Source: DASRHT01 sp035293765 (GTDB lineage: Bacteria > Chloroflexota > Ktedonobacteria > Ktedonobacterales > Ktedonobacteraceae). Taken from it: 34,151 nucleotides of DNA. A program made the translations under genes and the position numbers. Positions 20,463 through 29,500 of this stretch are shown piece after piece. The DNA is taken from NCBI GenBank assembly GCA_035293765.1, contig DATGMF010000006.1, forward strand, positions 1-34,151, in the 5' to 3' direction. Numbering within the stretch: position 1 is the stretch's first letter; each line of letters begins with the position of its first letter. The notes under the pieces were generated by a model. It made no database searches and was not told the origin of the DNA. It saw only the letters and a program-made list of their open reading frames with translations.

Positions 20463-21224
20463 ATGCTGTACCCGGACAGTAAGGAGATCAGTCTTGTGTT
20501 AACGTATGAAGGTATGACCGAAATTTTCCTGAAAGCGGCGGCCAGTCTCTCGCTTGTAGTCCATCCCGAGTACCTGCTCAATACTCGCACCCTCGAACGA
20601 GAGTTTGTCTGCACCTGCCATGCCGGAAGCTGTGAAGAGGCCGAATTACATAGTTCCTGCACCGTCTCTTTTAGCTGGGGGGCATTGGATACCGCTCTTT
20701 CCGTGGAAGGGCCAGCCGGTGTCTGCGACTTTTTCCATGAGGCAGAGCAGGATTGCTTGCATTTACGCACCAGCGCAATTCCGCCGCTGGTGCTCGACCT
20801 GTCCTATACCCTTGCGCTCAACGGCATAGATATCTCCGAAGACGTGCTCCTTTCACTCATGCAGTCGCTCAAGTTGCGCGCCAGTGAGCATAGCCGACGG
20901 ACTATCGAGACGCGCCCGGGCATCGCTATGGTCATGCACGAGAATCGCTTACTGCCGGATATGCTGACGTTGCAGCAGCGGGTAGAACTGCCTGTCTGGC
21001 ACCCTGAGGGGATGCGAGGGCTGCACGATAGCGAACCGCCACAGCGAAGATTGACGAGTTCTCACTTTGGCGCGCGCGCGGACGAGGAGGGCGGTGAGGT
21101 GATGGCGGATAATCCGCATCCAGAGGAGTGGCTGCCCCAGGTGATGGTCGAAGTTTGCCAGGATATTCTCCATGTGCTTGAGGCATTTGATGCCACGATT
21201 GCATTTAAATCATCAGAATTTTAA
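20463..21224 (+). CDS. Protein of unknown function
   Basis: 253 residues that I do not recognise. It is acidic, soluble, without a signal peptide or membrane segment. A cluster of Cys and His (Cys50, Cys52, His53, Cys57, Cys66) could bind a metal, and further Cys lie at 88 and 98. Residues 110-145 look helical. The C-terminal part (180-225) is Pro/Arg/Glu/His-rich and probably disordered, followed by a final helix. A strong promoter and terminators on both sides make it a real single-gene unit. Start: ATG 20463, or ATG 20514, which has GAAGG upstream. Its end is 6 bp from the convergent MgtE-N/CBS gene. Confidence 0.6.
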   Translation: MLYPDSKEISLVLTYEGMTEIFLKAAASLSLVVHPEYLLNTRTLEREFVCTCHAGSCEEAELHSSCTVSFSWGALDTALSVEGPAGVCDFFHEAEQDCLHLRTSAIPPLVLDLSYTLALNGIDISEDVLLSLMQSLKLRASEHSRRTIETRPGIAMVMHENRLLPDMLTLQQRVELPVWHPEGMRGLHDSEPPQRRLTSSHFGARADEEGGEVMADNPHPEEWLPQVMVEVCQDILHVLEAFDATIAFKSSEF

Positions 21225-21230
21225 AACCTA

Positions 21231-22529
21231 TTAGTACATTCTTGGCGGCTTGCGTCGCCTATCGGTGGGCAGGAGTACGTCAAGGGCATCATCAACGGTA
21301 ACAACGCCTTCGAGTATTCCTGCTTTACTGATTACAGGCACAGCCAGCAGATTGTATTTTGCCATAATCTCAGCTACCGCGCGCGGGTCGGTCTCCGGCT
21401 CGACGCTGATAACGTCAGTCTCCATCAGCTCTTGCAGGGATTGGGAGGGCTGAGCAATCAATAAATCCCAGAGCGATACAACGCCTAAAACCTGACACTC
21501 ATCCTGCGTCTCGTCCGCAACACAATAGATGTAAGCAATGCGCACATCGTAATCCTGAATGTTCTGACGCATGGCATCCAGCGCCTCTGTAACCGTCCTG
21601 TCCTGATTCAGAACGATATAGTCGGTGGTCATCAGGCCACCGGCTGTATCGGCGGCATACTCCAATAATTCCTGCACCTCTTCTGACTCTTCGGGATTCA
21701 TCAGGTGTAAGAGCTGGCTGGCTCGTTCCTCCGGTAGGCTAGCCAGCAGGTCAGCGGCCTCATCCGGCCCCATCGCCTGAAGAATGTCGGCGGCGCGCTC
21801 CGGCTGGATATTTTCCAGAATGTTACGCTGGCGATCAATGTCGATCTCTTCCATTGTATCGGCGGCAGTTTCATTATCCAGCCCTTCTATCAGGCGTGCG
21901 CCCTGTCCGGCGGTGAGCTGGTGGACGATCTCAGCAATATCGGCTGGATGGAGTTCCGCCAGGTGCCCGCTGGGTGTGCGCAAGGACGGAGCGCCAGCAG
22001 CTCCGTCCTGATCTGCGGATACCGGTTGCTCTAGCGCGGGGGTGCCGATCAGTTCAATGTGCGCCCAGGGGATGAACGCGCCCACGCCCTGCCTTTTGCC
22101 ACCGAGTAGCCACGCTGGAGCAAGGCGGCGTATCAGGCCAACGGTGCTGTTATCGATGCCGAGAATCTGCCAGTCATCTCCCATGCAGATATCGTTCACG
22201 CGGACCGTTTTTTTGTGCTGGATATCAATCACTTGCTTGTCTAGCACCTCCCGGGCGAGATAAATTTCCTGTCCCGCTGCTGCCTCAGGCTGTGTAGTAA
22301 GCTGCTCCAGCGGAATGAGCAGACGTAATATATCGTCTTGCCATGCTACTGCACCGGGAGGGACGCGCCACGGCTGATCCTCTGCTCCCTCGACCAGTAA
22401 TGTACTGGGGTTAGCAGGCTCTTGTTGCCCAACCTGCGTTACCGGCAACAGTACATCAATAATTTTGCCTAAGCGCGTGTGGTTTTGTGCTTCCACGGGC
22501 GTGCCCAGCAGTTGACTGAGATATAGCAT
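21231..22529 (-). CDS. PRC-barrel, MgtE-N and CBS-domain protein without a channel domain
   Basis: 432 residues. An N-terminal PRC-barrel-like region (1-80, starting MLYLSQLLGTPV) is followed by a second barrel-like part (to about 165). An MgtE N-terminal superhelical domain (about 190-290) shows repeated 'PEERA', 'PDEAADLL' and 'GMDNETA'-like helices. A CBS pair (about 295-425) includes 'ADTAGGLMTTDYI' and 'VVTVDDALDVL'. In the MgtE magnesium channel these two cytosolic domains sense Mg2+. The membrane channel part is absent here, so it is a free sensor-like protein, perhaps acting on another partner. It follows pyrG after only 10 bp and is probably cotranscribed. The basic tail is RRRKPPRMY. 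Confidence 0.8.
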   Translation of the reverse strand: MLYLSQLLGTPVEAQNHTRLGKIIDVLLPVTQVGQQEPANPSTLLVEGAEDQPWRVPPGAVAWQDDILRLLIPLEQLTTQPEAAAGQEIYLAREVLDKQVIDIQHKKTVRVNDICMGDDWQILGIDNSTVGLIRRLAPAWLLGGKRQGVGAFIPWAHIELIGTPALEQPVSADQDGAAGAPSLRTPSGHLAELHPADIAEIVHQLTAGQGARLIEGLDNETAADTMEEIDIDRQRNILENIQPERAADILQAMGPDEAADLLASLPEERASQLLHLMNPEESEEVQELLEYAADTAGGLMTTDYIVLNQDRTVTEALDAMRQNIQDYDVRIAYIYCVADETQDECQVLGVVSLWDLLIAQPSQSLQELMETDVISVEPETDPRAVAEIMAKYNLLAVPVISKAGILEGVVTVDDALDVLLPTDRRRKPPRMY

Positions 22530-22539
22530 AATCTTTACA

Positions 22540-24225
22540 TCACATCTCGACTCGCGAGTCGGGTAGGACTCTGCTCGGTTCTAACTCGAATGCCCTGTCA
22601 TTGTTCTGGTATTGCCCCTTGCTGCTCGTCTGCACGCAGGCCCCGATGAAATCGCGGAACAGGGGATGCGGACGCGTGGGGCGGCTCTTGAATTCAGGAT
22701 GGAACTGTGACGCAACGAACCAGGGATGATCGGCGAGTTCAATCACTTCGACCAGGCTGTTGTCGGCTGAGCGACCGCTGATCACAACGCCGTGCGCCTC
22801 CATACGTTTGCGATACTCGTTATTGAACTCATAGCGATGGCGGTGGCGTTCAAAGACGATGGGCTCGCCGTACGCCTGATAGGCTTTTGTGCTGGGAGTA
22901 AGGCAGCAGACCCAGTTGCCCAGGCGCATGGTTCCTCCCTTATCCGCGATCTGGCGCTGCGTCACCATCAGATCAATCACCGGATAAGGCGTTTGCGGGT
23001 CGAACTCGCTGCTATTGGCCCCTGGCAGCCCCAGCACGTTGCGGGTGAACTCGATGACGGCAACCTGCAAGCCCAGACACAGGCCCAGGTAGGGAATGTT
23101 GTTGCGGCGCGCAAAGCCTGCCACTTTTACCTTGCCTTCGATCCCACGATGCCCGAAGCCGCCGGGCACGACGATGCCTGCGACATCCTCCAGCACGGCG
23201 GCGTAGTTGTCGCCCATCTGCTCCAGCGCCTCGGAGTTGATCCACTTGATGCGTACATCAACGTTGTGGTGCCAACCCGCGTGACGCAACGCCTCGGCAA
23301 CAGAAATATACGCGTCGTGCAGTTCGACATATTTGCCCACCAGGCCAATAGTCAACTCGGGGCGCGGGCTTTTAATTTTCGCCACCAGGTCCTGCCATTC
23401 CTGCATCTGCGGCGCTTGTTTTTTCAATCCCAGCTCATTGACCAGGTATTCGCCCAGGCCAAGATCCTCTAAGATGAGCGGCACTTCGTAAATAGTTTCG
23501 GCGGTGAGCATAGGAATGACCGCTCTGGCCTCAATATTGCAGAAGAGCGCGATCTTCTCGCGCAATTCATCGCTCATTGGCAGGTCCGAGCGGCAGATGA
23601 TCACATCTGGCTGAATGCCGACGCGCAGGAGCTCTTTGACGCTGTGCTGCGTGGGCTTCGTCTTCAATTCTTTGGTCGCGCCAATATAGGGGAGCAGCGT
23701 GACGTGAATGTAGAGTACATCGCGCCTTCCGACGTCTTTGCGCATCTGGCGAATGGCTTCTAAAAATGGCTCGCCCTCGATATCGCCGACGGTCCCTCCG
23801 ACCTCCACGATAACCACATCGGCATCGGAACGGCGGGCGACGGCGTGAATGCGATCTTTAATCTCGTTAGTGATGTGAGGGATCACCTGGATGGTGCCGC
23901 CCAGGTATTCGCCGCGCCGCTCTTTGCCAATCACCGAGGCGTAGACCTGGCCGGTTGTCACGTTATTAGCCTGGTAGACAGGCTCGTCGGTGAAACGCTC
24001 GTAATGGCCCAGGTCCAGGTCAGTTTCCGCGCCATCATCGGTGACGAAAACTTCGCCGTGCTGGTAGGGTGACATCGTACCTGGATCGACGTTGATATAT
24101 GGGTCCAACTTCATCAGCGAAACGGAGACCCCGCGATTCTTCAGGAGACGACCGAGAGAGGCGACACTGATGCCCTTACCCACGGAAGATGCCACACCCC
24201 CTGTTACAAAGATAAATTTTGACAT
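22540..24225 (-). CDS. pyrG: CTP synthase
   Basis: 561 residues, full length. The synthase domain begins with VTGGVASSVGKGIS (7-20), a P-loop in which the usual VVSSLGKG reads VASSVGKG, and continues with KLDPYINVDPGTM (39-51). The class I glutamine amidotransferase domain has Cys383 (GLCLGLQ), His509 and Glu511 (QFHPEF). It converts UTP to CTP with ATP and glutamine. The start at 24225 is preceded by AGGAGG. About 30 extra polar residues follow the usual C-terminus. An MITE-like element sits 37-103 bases upstream, inside the leader or promoter region. It is followed closely by the MgtE-N/CBS gene. Confidence 0.97.
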   Translation of the reverse strand: MSKFIFVTGGVASSVGKGISVASLGRLLKNRGVSVSLMKLDPYINVDPGTMSPYQHGEVFVTDDGAETDLDLGHYERFTDEPVYQANNVTTGQVYASVIGKERRGEYLGGTIQVIPHITNEIKDRIHAVARRSDADVVIVEVGGTVGDIEGEPFLEAIRQMRKDVGRRDVLYIHVTLLPYIGATKELKTKPTQHSVKELLRVGIQPDVIICRSDLPMSDELREKIALFCNIEARAVIPMLTAETIYEVPLILEDLGLGEYLVNELGLKKQAPQMQEWQDLVAKIKSPRPELTIGLVGKYVELHDAYISVAEALRHAGWHHNVDVRIKWINSEALEQMGDNYAAVLEDVAGIVVPGGFGHRGIEGKVKVAGFARRNNIPYLGLCLGLQVAVIEFTRNVLGLPGANSSEFDPQTPYPVIDLMVTQRQIADKGGTMRLGNWVCCLTPSTKAYQAYGEPIVFERHRHRYEFNNEYRKRMEAHGVVISGRSADNSLVEVIELADHPWFVASQFHPEFKSRPTRPHPLFRDFIGACVQTSSKGQYQNNDRAFELEPSRVLPDSRVEM

Positions 24226-24261
24226 GTTGAGAATCCTCCTAAAATCACGGGAGCCTTGATA

Positions 24262-24328
24262 TTCCGCGCTCCAACGCTCCCACGATGAATCGGGGAGCTA
24301 CCCGCGCTAGCTTTGCTCAGGAGCGCGG
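24262..24328. mobile_element. Second copy of the MITE-like element, upstream of pyrG
   Basis: Terminal inverted repeats CCGCGCTCC (24264-24272) and GGAGCGCGG (24320-24328) enclose a 27-bp core (24275-24301) identical to the one in the methyltransferase gene. Just beyond lies a GGCA/TGCC hairpin (24330-24350). Confidence 0.6.
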
Positions 24329-24396
24329 TAAGGCAGTGTCTTGCCGTTGAATATGTGCCGGTGTGTAAAAGAGACGTTTTGCTTACATCACGCCGG

Positions 24397-25047
24397 TCAG
24401 CGTGGTTGGAGTAACATGACCTGTGTTTCTACAGGTAAATTACTTTTGGTAACAACGATTTTTGGTTGTGCCTCGATGCTCTCCACTCCCATCTCGCGAC
24501 AGAATTTGTCGAGCGGATCGGGCGTGTTGCCACTCGCCGGTCGGTAGTGCATGGGAATGGCGATACGCGGCTCGACCTGGCTGATAATCTCAGCCGCCTG
24601 AGTCGCATTCACAGTATTTTGCCCTCCAATAGGCACAAAGAGCACATCGGCGTCGGCCACGACCTCCAGTTGTTCCTCCTGCAACGTATGGCCCAGATCG
24701 CCGAGGTGACAGAGAACAACATCATCCATGTGGATCACATAGATTGTATTGCGACCCTGTTCCTGCCCATGCTTATCGTCGTGATAGGACGAGACGCCTG
24801 TGATCAGCACATCGCTGATCTCGTATTCGCCCGGTCCTCGCACCACATAGGGTTTACCCCCGACCCCCATGACATAGTTGTGACTGGGGTGGTTATGGCT
24901 GACGGTGACGATGGAGGCGTTGCTCTTGCCCAGTCGTGGCGGCTCCCCTTGCGAGGGGCCGTGCTGGGGAGAGAATGGGTCTGTGACCAGTACGACATTT
25001 TTGCCACGTAATAAAAAACAAGAGTGGCCCAGCCAGGATATTTCCAT
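24397..25047 (-). CDS. Metallo-beta-lactamase-fold hydrolase (COG2220/UlaG-like)
   Basis: 216 residues of the small MBL-fold group. It starts MEISWLGHSCFLLRG, which is typical. The metal motif is HNHPSH (51-56): His51, His53 and His56 are kept, but the Asp usually before the last His is Ser55. Later metal positions are visible in GDLGH (116-120) and PMHYRP (165-170). The enzyme class hydrolyses diverse esters or lactones, so the substrate cannot be named. The start at 25047 was preferred because the promoter boxes at 25110-25139 would lie inside the longer frame. It is divergent from secG. Confidence 0.78.
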   Translation of the reverse strand: MEISWLGHSCFLLRGKNVVLVTDPFSPQHGPSQGEPPRLGKSNASIVTVSHNHPSHNYVMGVGGKPYVVRGPGEYEISDVLITGVSSYHDDKHGQEQGRNTIYVIHMDDVVLCHLGDLGHTLQEEQLEVVADADVLFVPIGGQNTVNATQAAEIISQVEPRIAIPMHYRPASGNTPDPLDKFCREMGVESIEAQPKIVVTKSNLPVETQVMLLQPR

Positions 25048-25109
25048 GATCTGCTCTGCTTCTCTCACAATAAGTTCGGGCGGGGACCTGGTGTCCTCGC
25101 CCGAATTGT

Positions 25110-25139
25110 ATTTTACCATATAGATAAGTGTTCTAGCAA
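25110..25139 (-). promoter_or_regulatory. Promoter of the MBL-fold gene
   Basis: On the minus strand TTGCTA (25139-25134), an 18-bp spacer and TAAAAT (25115-25110). It predicts a start near 25103 and a leader of about 55 bases. Confidence 0.45.
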
Positions 25140-25299
25140 GAGTGTCTTCCCTATGGCATAGAGGCTATGACGTGCTTAACATCAGCATCTGACCGGCTTC
25201 TTTTTTTGACAACGGCCTTTTACATAAGTTCAATCCATTTTAAGATACTTTGTCCCCAATATTACGAGCGGACGTACGCTTGAGATGCTCGCAACGGAC

Positions 25300-25328
25300 T
25301 CGACGGGGGCTCTGTCCTATGGTATAAT
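25300..25328 (+). promoter_or_regulatory. secG promoter
   Basis: TCGACG (25300-25305), a 17-bp spacer and a perfect TATAAT (25323-25328). The expected start is near 25335, 50 bases before secG. Confidence 0.6.
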
Positions 25329-25384
25329 CTCCACAAACTACCCTGGTTCGGGTTTCAGGTAAATGCGAAAGCGAGGAGAGAATC

Positions 25385-25624
25385 GTGCAACAATGGCTTC
25401 CAGCTATTAGAATAGTACAAATCATCCTGTGTGCAATAGTGATCGTCTTTATTTTGTTACAGGTGCGTGGCGCCGGGCTTGGCAGCGCCTTCGGTGGCAG
25501 CAGCGCGGGCTCTGTGTTCAAAACGCGACGCGGCGTCGAGCGGCTGATTTTCAATTTAACTATCATCTTTATCGTCTTGTTCGCCCTGGTGTCTATACTT
25601 AGTACTGCCTTTACCCCGCACTAA
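25385..25624 (+). CDS. secG: Protein translocase subunit SecG
   Basis: 79 residues with two membrane helices (about 8-26 and 54-75) joined by the SecG loop: LLQVRGAGLGSAFGG (24-38) followed by 'TRRGVERLIF'. It starts with GTG at 25385, 5 bases after GAGGAGAG. SecG assists SecYE-dependent protein export. It is a single gene in this region; the next gene begins 155 bp later. Confidence 0.92.
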   Translation: MQQWLPAIRIVQIILCAIVIVFILLQVRGAGLGSAFGGSSAGSVFKTRRGVERLIFNLTIIFIVLFALVSILSTAFTPH

Positions 25625-25779
25625 ATCTTGTATTAGTAGGAGCTCGCCGTAACGATTTTGCGTAATGAAGAGTAGTGTATATTCACTTTTTGTAAGTGAT
25701 ATGGTTGCCCTGGCAGCAATGCCAGGTTTGCATTGGCAGGGGTCGCAGTTTCCACTGCGCTGTCTGGGAGCGATTTTCT

Positions 25780-26508
25780 ATGGCCTATGCCAGACGGTAC
25801 ATTTCACTGTATATACTGATTCTTACGCTATCCGGTTGTCTGGTGAGTTGTGCTATTTTTCCTGGAGGGCAGTCTTCAACAGGCGCTTTGCGGCTTCAGC
25901 AGCCCCCGCCTGCTCGTCTGACCTATGTGGCGATTGGTGCCTCTGATACCTTTGGCACCGGAGCCGATGACCCTCCTTCAGAGAATTGGGCTGCCGATCT
26001 TACGCTCAAATTAGGCAATGGCGTGCGCCTGGTGAATCTGGGCATTCCCGGTATCCATGTGCATGATGCGCTGAATATGGAATTGCCGGTGGCCCTTGAT
26101 TCGCATCCAGACCTGGTGACGGTCTGGCTGGCCGTTAATGACCTGGCTGATAATGTGCCGCTCGATAGCTATTCCCACGACCTTGATCAATTATTAGGCA
26201 AGTTGCAGACAACCTTGCCTCATACGCGCGTGCTGGTAGCTAATGTGCCCGACCTTACCCTGTTGCCTCGTTTCCAGGCGCAGCCCCAGGATATCCCGGC
26301 GCTGCGTGAGCAGATTCAAGCGTACAACACGGCAATCGCGACGATTGTACAGCGTCATCATGCAGTGCTGGTCGATCTTTATCAGGATTGGCGTGAACTG
26401 GCGAGTCACCCTGAATATATCAGCGATGATGGCTTCCATCCCAATGCTATCGGTTATTCACGACTGGCGGAGATTTTTTACCAGGTGCTACAGAAAAATG
26501 GCCTATGA
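25780..26508 (+). CDS. SGNH/GDSL-type hydrolase lipoprotein
   Basis: 242 residues. The N-terminal signal ends in lipobox LSGC (Cys20), so the protein is probably lipid-anchored outside the membrane. SGNH blocks are visible: block I GASDTFGTG (Ser nucleophile), the Gly block 'LVNLGIPG', block III WLAVNDLADN (Asn), and block V DDGFHPNAIGY (Asp and His). The family includes esterases, lipases and acyl-esterases of polysaccharides; no substrate can be given. The start at 25780 is the only one giving a proper signal peptide, with GGGAG upstream. It overlaps the following permease by 4 bases (ATGA), so the two are translationally coupled. Confidence 0.85.
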   Translation: MAYARRYISLYILILTLSGCLVSCAIFPGGQSSTGALRLQQPPPARLTYVAIGASDTFGTGADDPPSENWAADLTLKLGNGVRLVNLGIPGIHVHDALNMELPVALDSHPDLVTVWLAVNDLADNVPLDSYSHDLDQLLGKLQTTLPHTRVLVANVPDLTLLPRFQAQPQDIPALREQIQAYNTAIATIVQRHHAVLVDLYQDWRELASHPEYISDDGFHPNAIGYSRLAEIFYQVLQKNGL

Positions 26509-29500
26509 TAGAACTTTTTGGCATTCCCATTGACACGCTGACTCTTCTTCTTGGAATAATCACTACAGTGATTATCGTCGTGGTGGCCTTGCTGGCCCTC
26601 TTTAACGCGATCTTTTTTAAGATCGGTGTGCGCAATATTCCGCGGCGGCGCATGCAGATGGTGCTGATCGTCTTCGCCCTGATGCTCTCGACGACGCTGC
26701 TATCCAGTGTGCTGGCGACCGGCGATGTGCTGACCGCGACGGTACAGAGTGTCGCGGTCTATAACTGGGGCGGCATTGATGAATTGATCGAAGGAGGGCG
26801 CGGTCCGCTCGGTCTGTTTCGCGATGAGGTCTATTATGGTCTGGTAGATCGGGCGCGCAATTACCCCGATATTATGGCGGTCGGCGCAGCCTTGCAGGAG
26901 CATGATTTGCTGGTGGCCGACCAGACCTCTCGCCAGGTGCGCTCTGCGGTGACCGGCCTGGCGGTGATCCCGGGCAGCGAAAAGGGTTTCGGCGGTATGC
27001 AGGATACGGCTACCAGGCAAACGCTGACCATCGCCGCTCTCAAGCCCGATCAGGTCTATTTAAACCAGACGGTAGCGCAGTTGCTCAATGCTCATGCCGG
27101 CGATACGCTTTATCTTTACTCATCACGCTGGCCTGGCCGCCGCTATACGCTCTCGGTGGCCGCAATTGTCAATAATGGAGGGTTGGTGGGCGATAATCCC
27201 ACGCTGTTGAGCCAGTTGCAGACCTTCCATACGATTGAAGGGTTGGACGATGAGATTAACGAGGTCTATATTGCCAATCGGGGGAGCGGACTGAGCGGTC
27301 TTTCCCTGTCAGATCAGGTGTCGCAGACGATACGCCACTGGTTTCCGCGCGTGAATGTGATCCAGGTCAAAGTGCAGGGGGTACAGAACTCACAGAAGGC
27401 GCAGGATATCTTCTCACGCGTCTTTGCCCTGTTTAGCCTCTTTGCGCTGGCTATCGGCCTCCTGCTGATCTTCCTGATTTTTGTGCTGCTGGCCGCCGAG
27501 CGACGTACTGAGATGGGAATGGCGCGGGCCATTGGTGTGCAGCGCCGCCACCTGATATTTATGTTCCTTTTTGAAGGTACCGTCTATGATCTGCTGGCTT
27601 CGTTTGTCGGCTTGCTTTTCGGCATAGGGGCCGGCTACTTGCTGATTACGCTGCTTGGACCCGTGCTGGCGCGTTTCAATTTTCCCCTGACGGTGACATT
27701 CCAGCCTCGCAGCATGATTATTGCCTATTGTTTGGGCGTGATTTTTACCTTCTTCGCGGTCGCGCTCTCTTCCTGGCTGGTCAGCCGCATGACGGTGGTG
27801 GAGGCGATACGCGATCTTTCGGAGACAGGGCACTCGACGCTCTCGCTGGGCGAAATAGGCGTGCGACTGTTGCAGGTGCTTGGCATCGTGGGGCGAAATG
27901 AGCGCAAAGCTGCCGCTCCGGCTGCGAAACGCATGGCGGTGCGCCGCTCTTTGCGCCGCCTGCGCCGCATCTTGTTTGAGCTTATTCCTGATATTTTTGT
28001 GAGCCTGGTGCGCGAGCTGGTCAGGATGGGCTTCTTGCCGCTACTGGCCGGCCTGTTGCTGATGCAGATGGGTCTGGAGAATACCCAGGTGATCCCGTTC
28101 TCGCTTGGCCTTTCGCTGATTGTGATCGGCGGCGGCCTGCTGGTCAAGGCATTGATAGAGCAAATCATGCTCTTCATTAACTGGAGGCGCAACGGCGGCT
28201 CTTCGATGGAACGCAGAAATGCAACTGCCGGATTATTCGCCTTCCTGGTTGGCCTGCCCATCGTTGCCTACTGGGCGCTGCCCTTTGACGTGGTGGGCAA
28301 TCTGGGCCTGCCGCGTTTTCAGGGGGGCATAGAGGTGTTCTTTGTAGCGGCCATGATGATGGTGCTGGGCGCGGCCTGGGTGATCATCATGAACGCGAAA
28401 ATGCTGCTCAGTCCACTGTTTACCTTCTGCGCGCGCATTCCTGGCGCCTCCGCAGTAGCCCGATTGGCTCTGGCCTATCCGCTGCACCGCCGCTTCCGCA
28501 CAGGCTTGAGCATGGTCATGTTTAGCCTGGTGGTGTTTTCGATGACGGTGATGGCAGTCATTACCAACGCAATGCAAAATAGCTACGTCGATATTAATAC
28601 TCAGACCGGTGGCTATGATATCCAGGCGACGGCGTTTTTCAAATCGATACCCGATATCCGCTCGTCGCTGGTGCAGCACGGCATTGATCCACAGGATTTC
28701 TCTGCCATTGGAGTGCGCAGTACGACTGCCGTAGGCGTGATCCAGCTCAGCTCCGATGCTCCCCGCTGGACTACTTATCCCGCGCAGATTGTCAGCGGCG
28801 GCTTTTTGCAGGGCTATGGGCTGCACTTGAAGGCGCGCGCAAACGGATTCGCCAGCGATAACGCGGTCTGGCAGGCATTACAAACACATCCTGATTACGC
28901 GCTCATCGATAGCAGCGCCCTGCCTTTCAATCCCAATGTTGCGCTCAATACCTCCGTCTATGATCCTTCGACTCCCGCGGCGGCAGATGTGGGAGCTCCT
29001 GCCACGCCGCCCAATTTTGATCCTCGTCTCACTTTCTCGCTCAGCGGCGTTTACCAGGGCGATACGGTTTTTGCTCCCACGCCAATATGGGTCACGAGCC
29101 TCCAGGGCAGGGAAGCGATCAAGCTGACTATTATCGGTGTGGTTGATAACAGCGATAGCGCTCATTTTGGGCTCTATATTCCTCGCAGCAACTATAGCCT
29201 TGCCGGCGTTGGCACGGTTGATAATGTCAGCAGCGAGCCGCAAACCTATTATTTTAAAGTGGCGCCGGGACAGGATAAGCGGGCGCTGTCCCTTGCGCTC
29301 GGTTCGGCGTATCTTGATGACGGACTGGAAACGACGGTACTGGAGGACGCGATCTGGCAGGTGCGCGGGCCGCGCATTCTGCTGAGCAACGTCTTGCTCG
29401 GCATCGTTGGCATGGTGCTGTTGCTCGGCGTTGCAGCTCTGGCGATTACGGGGACGCGTGCGGTCGTCGAGCGGCGGCAGCAAATTGGCATGCTGCGCGC

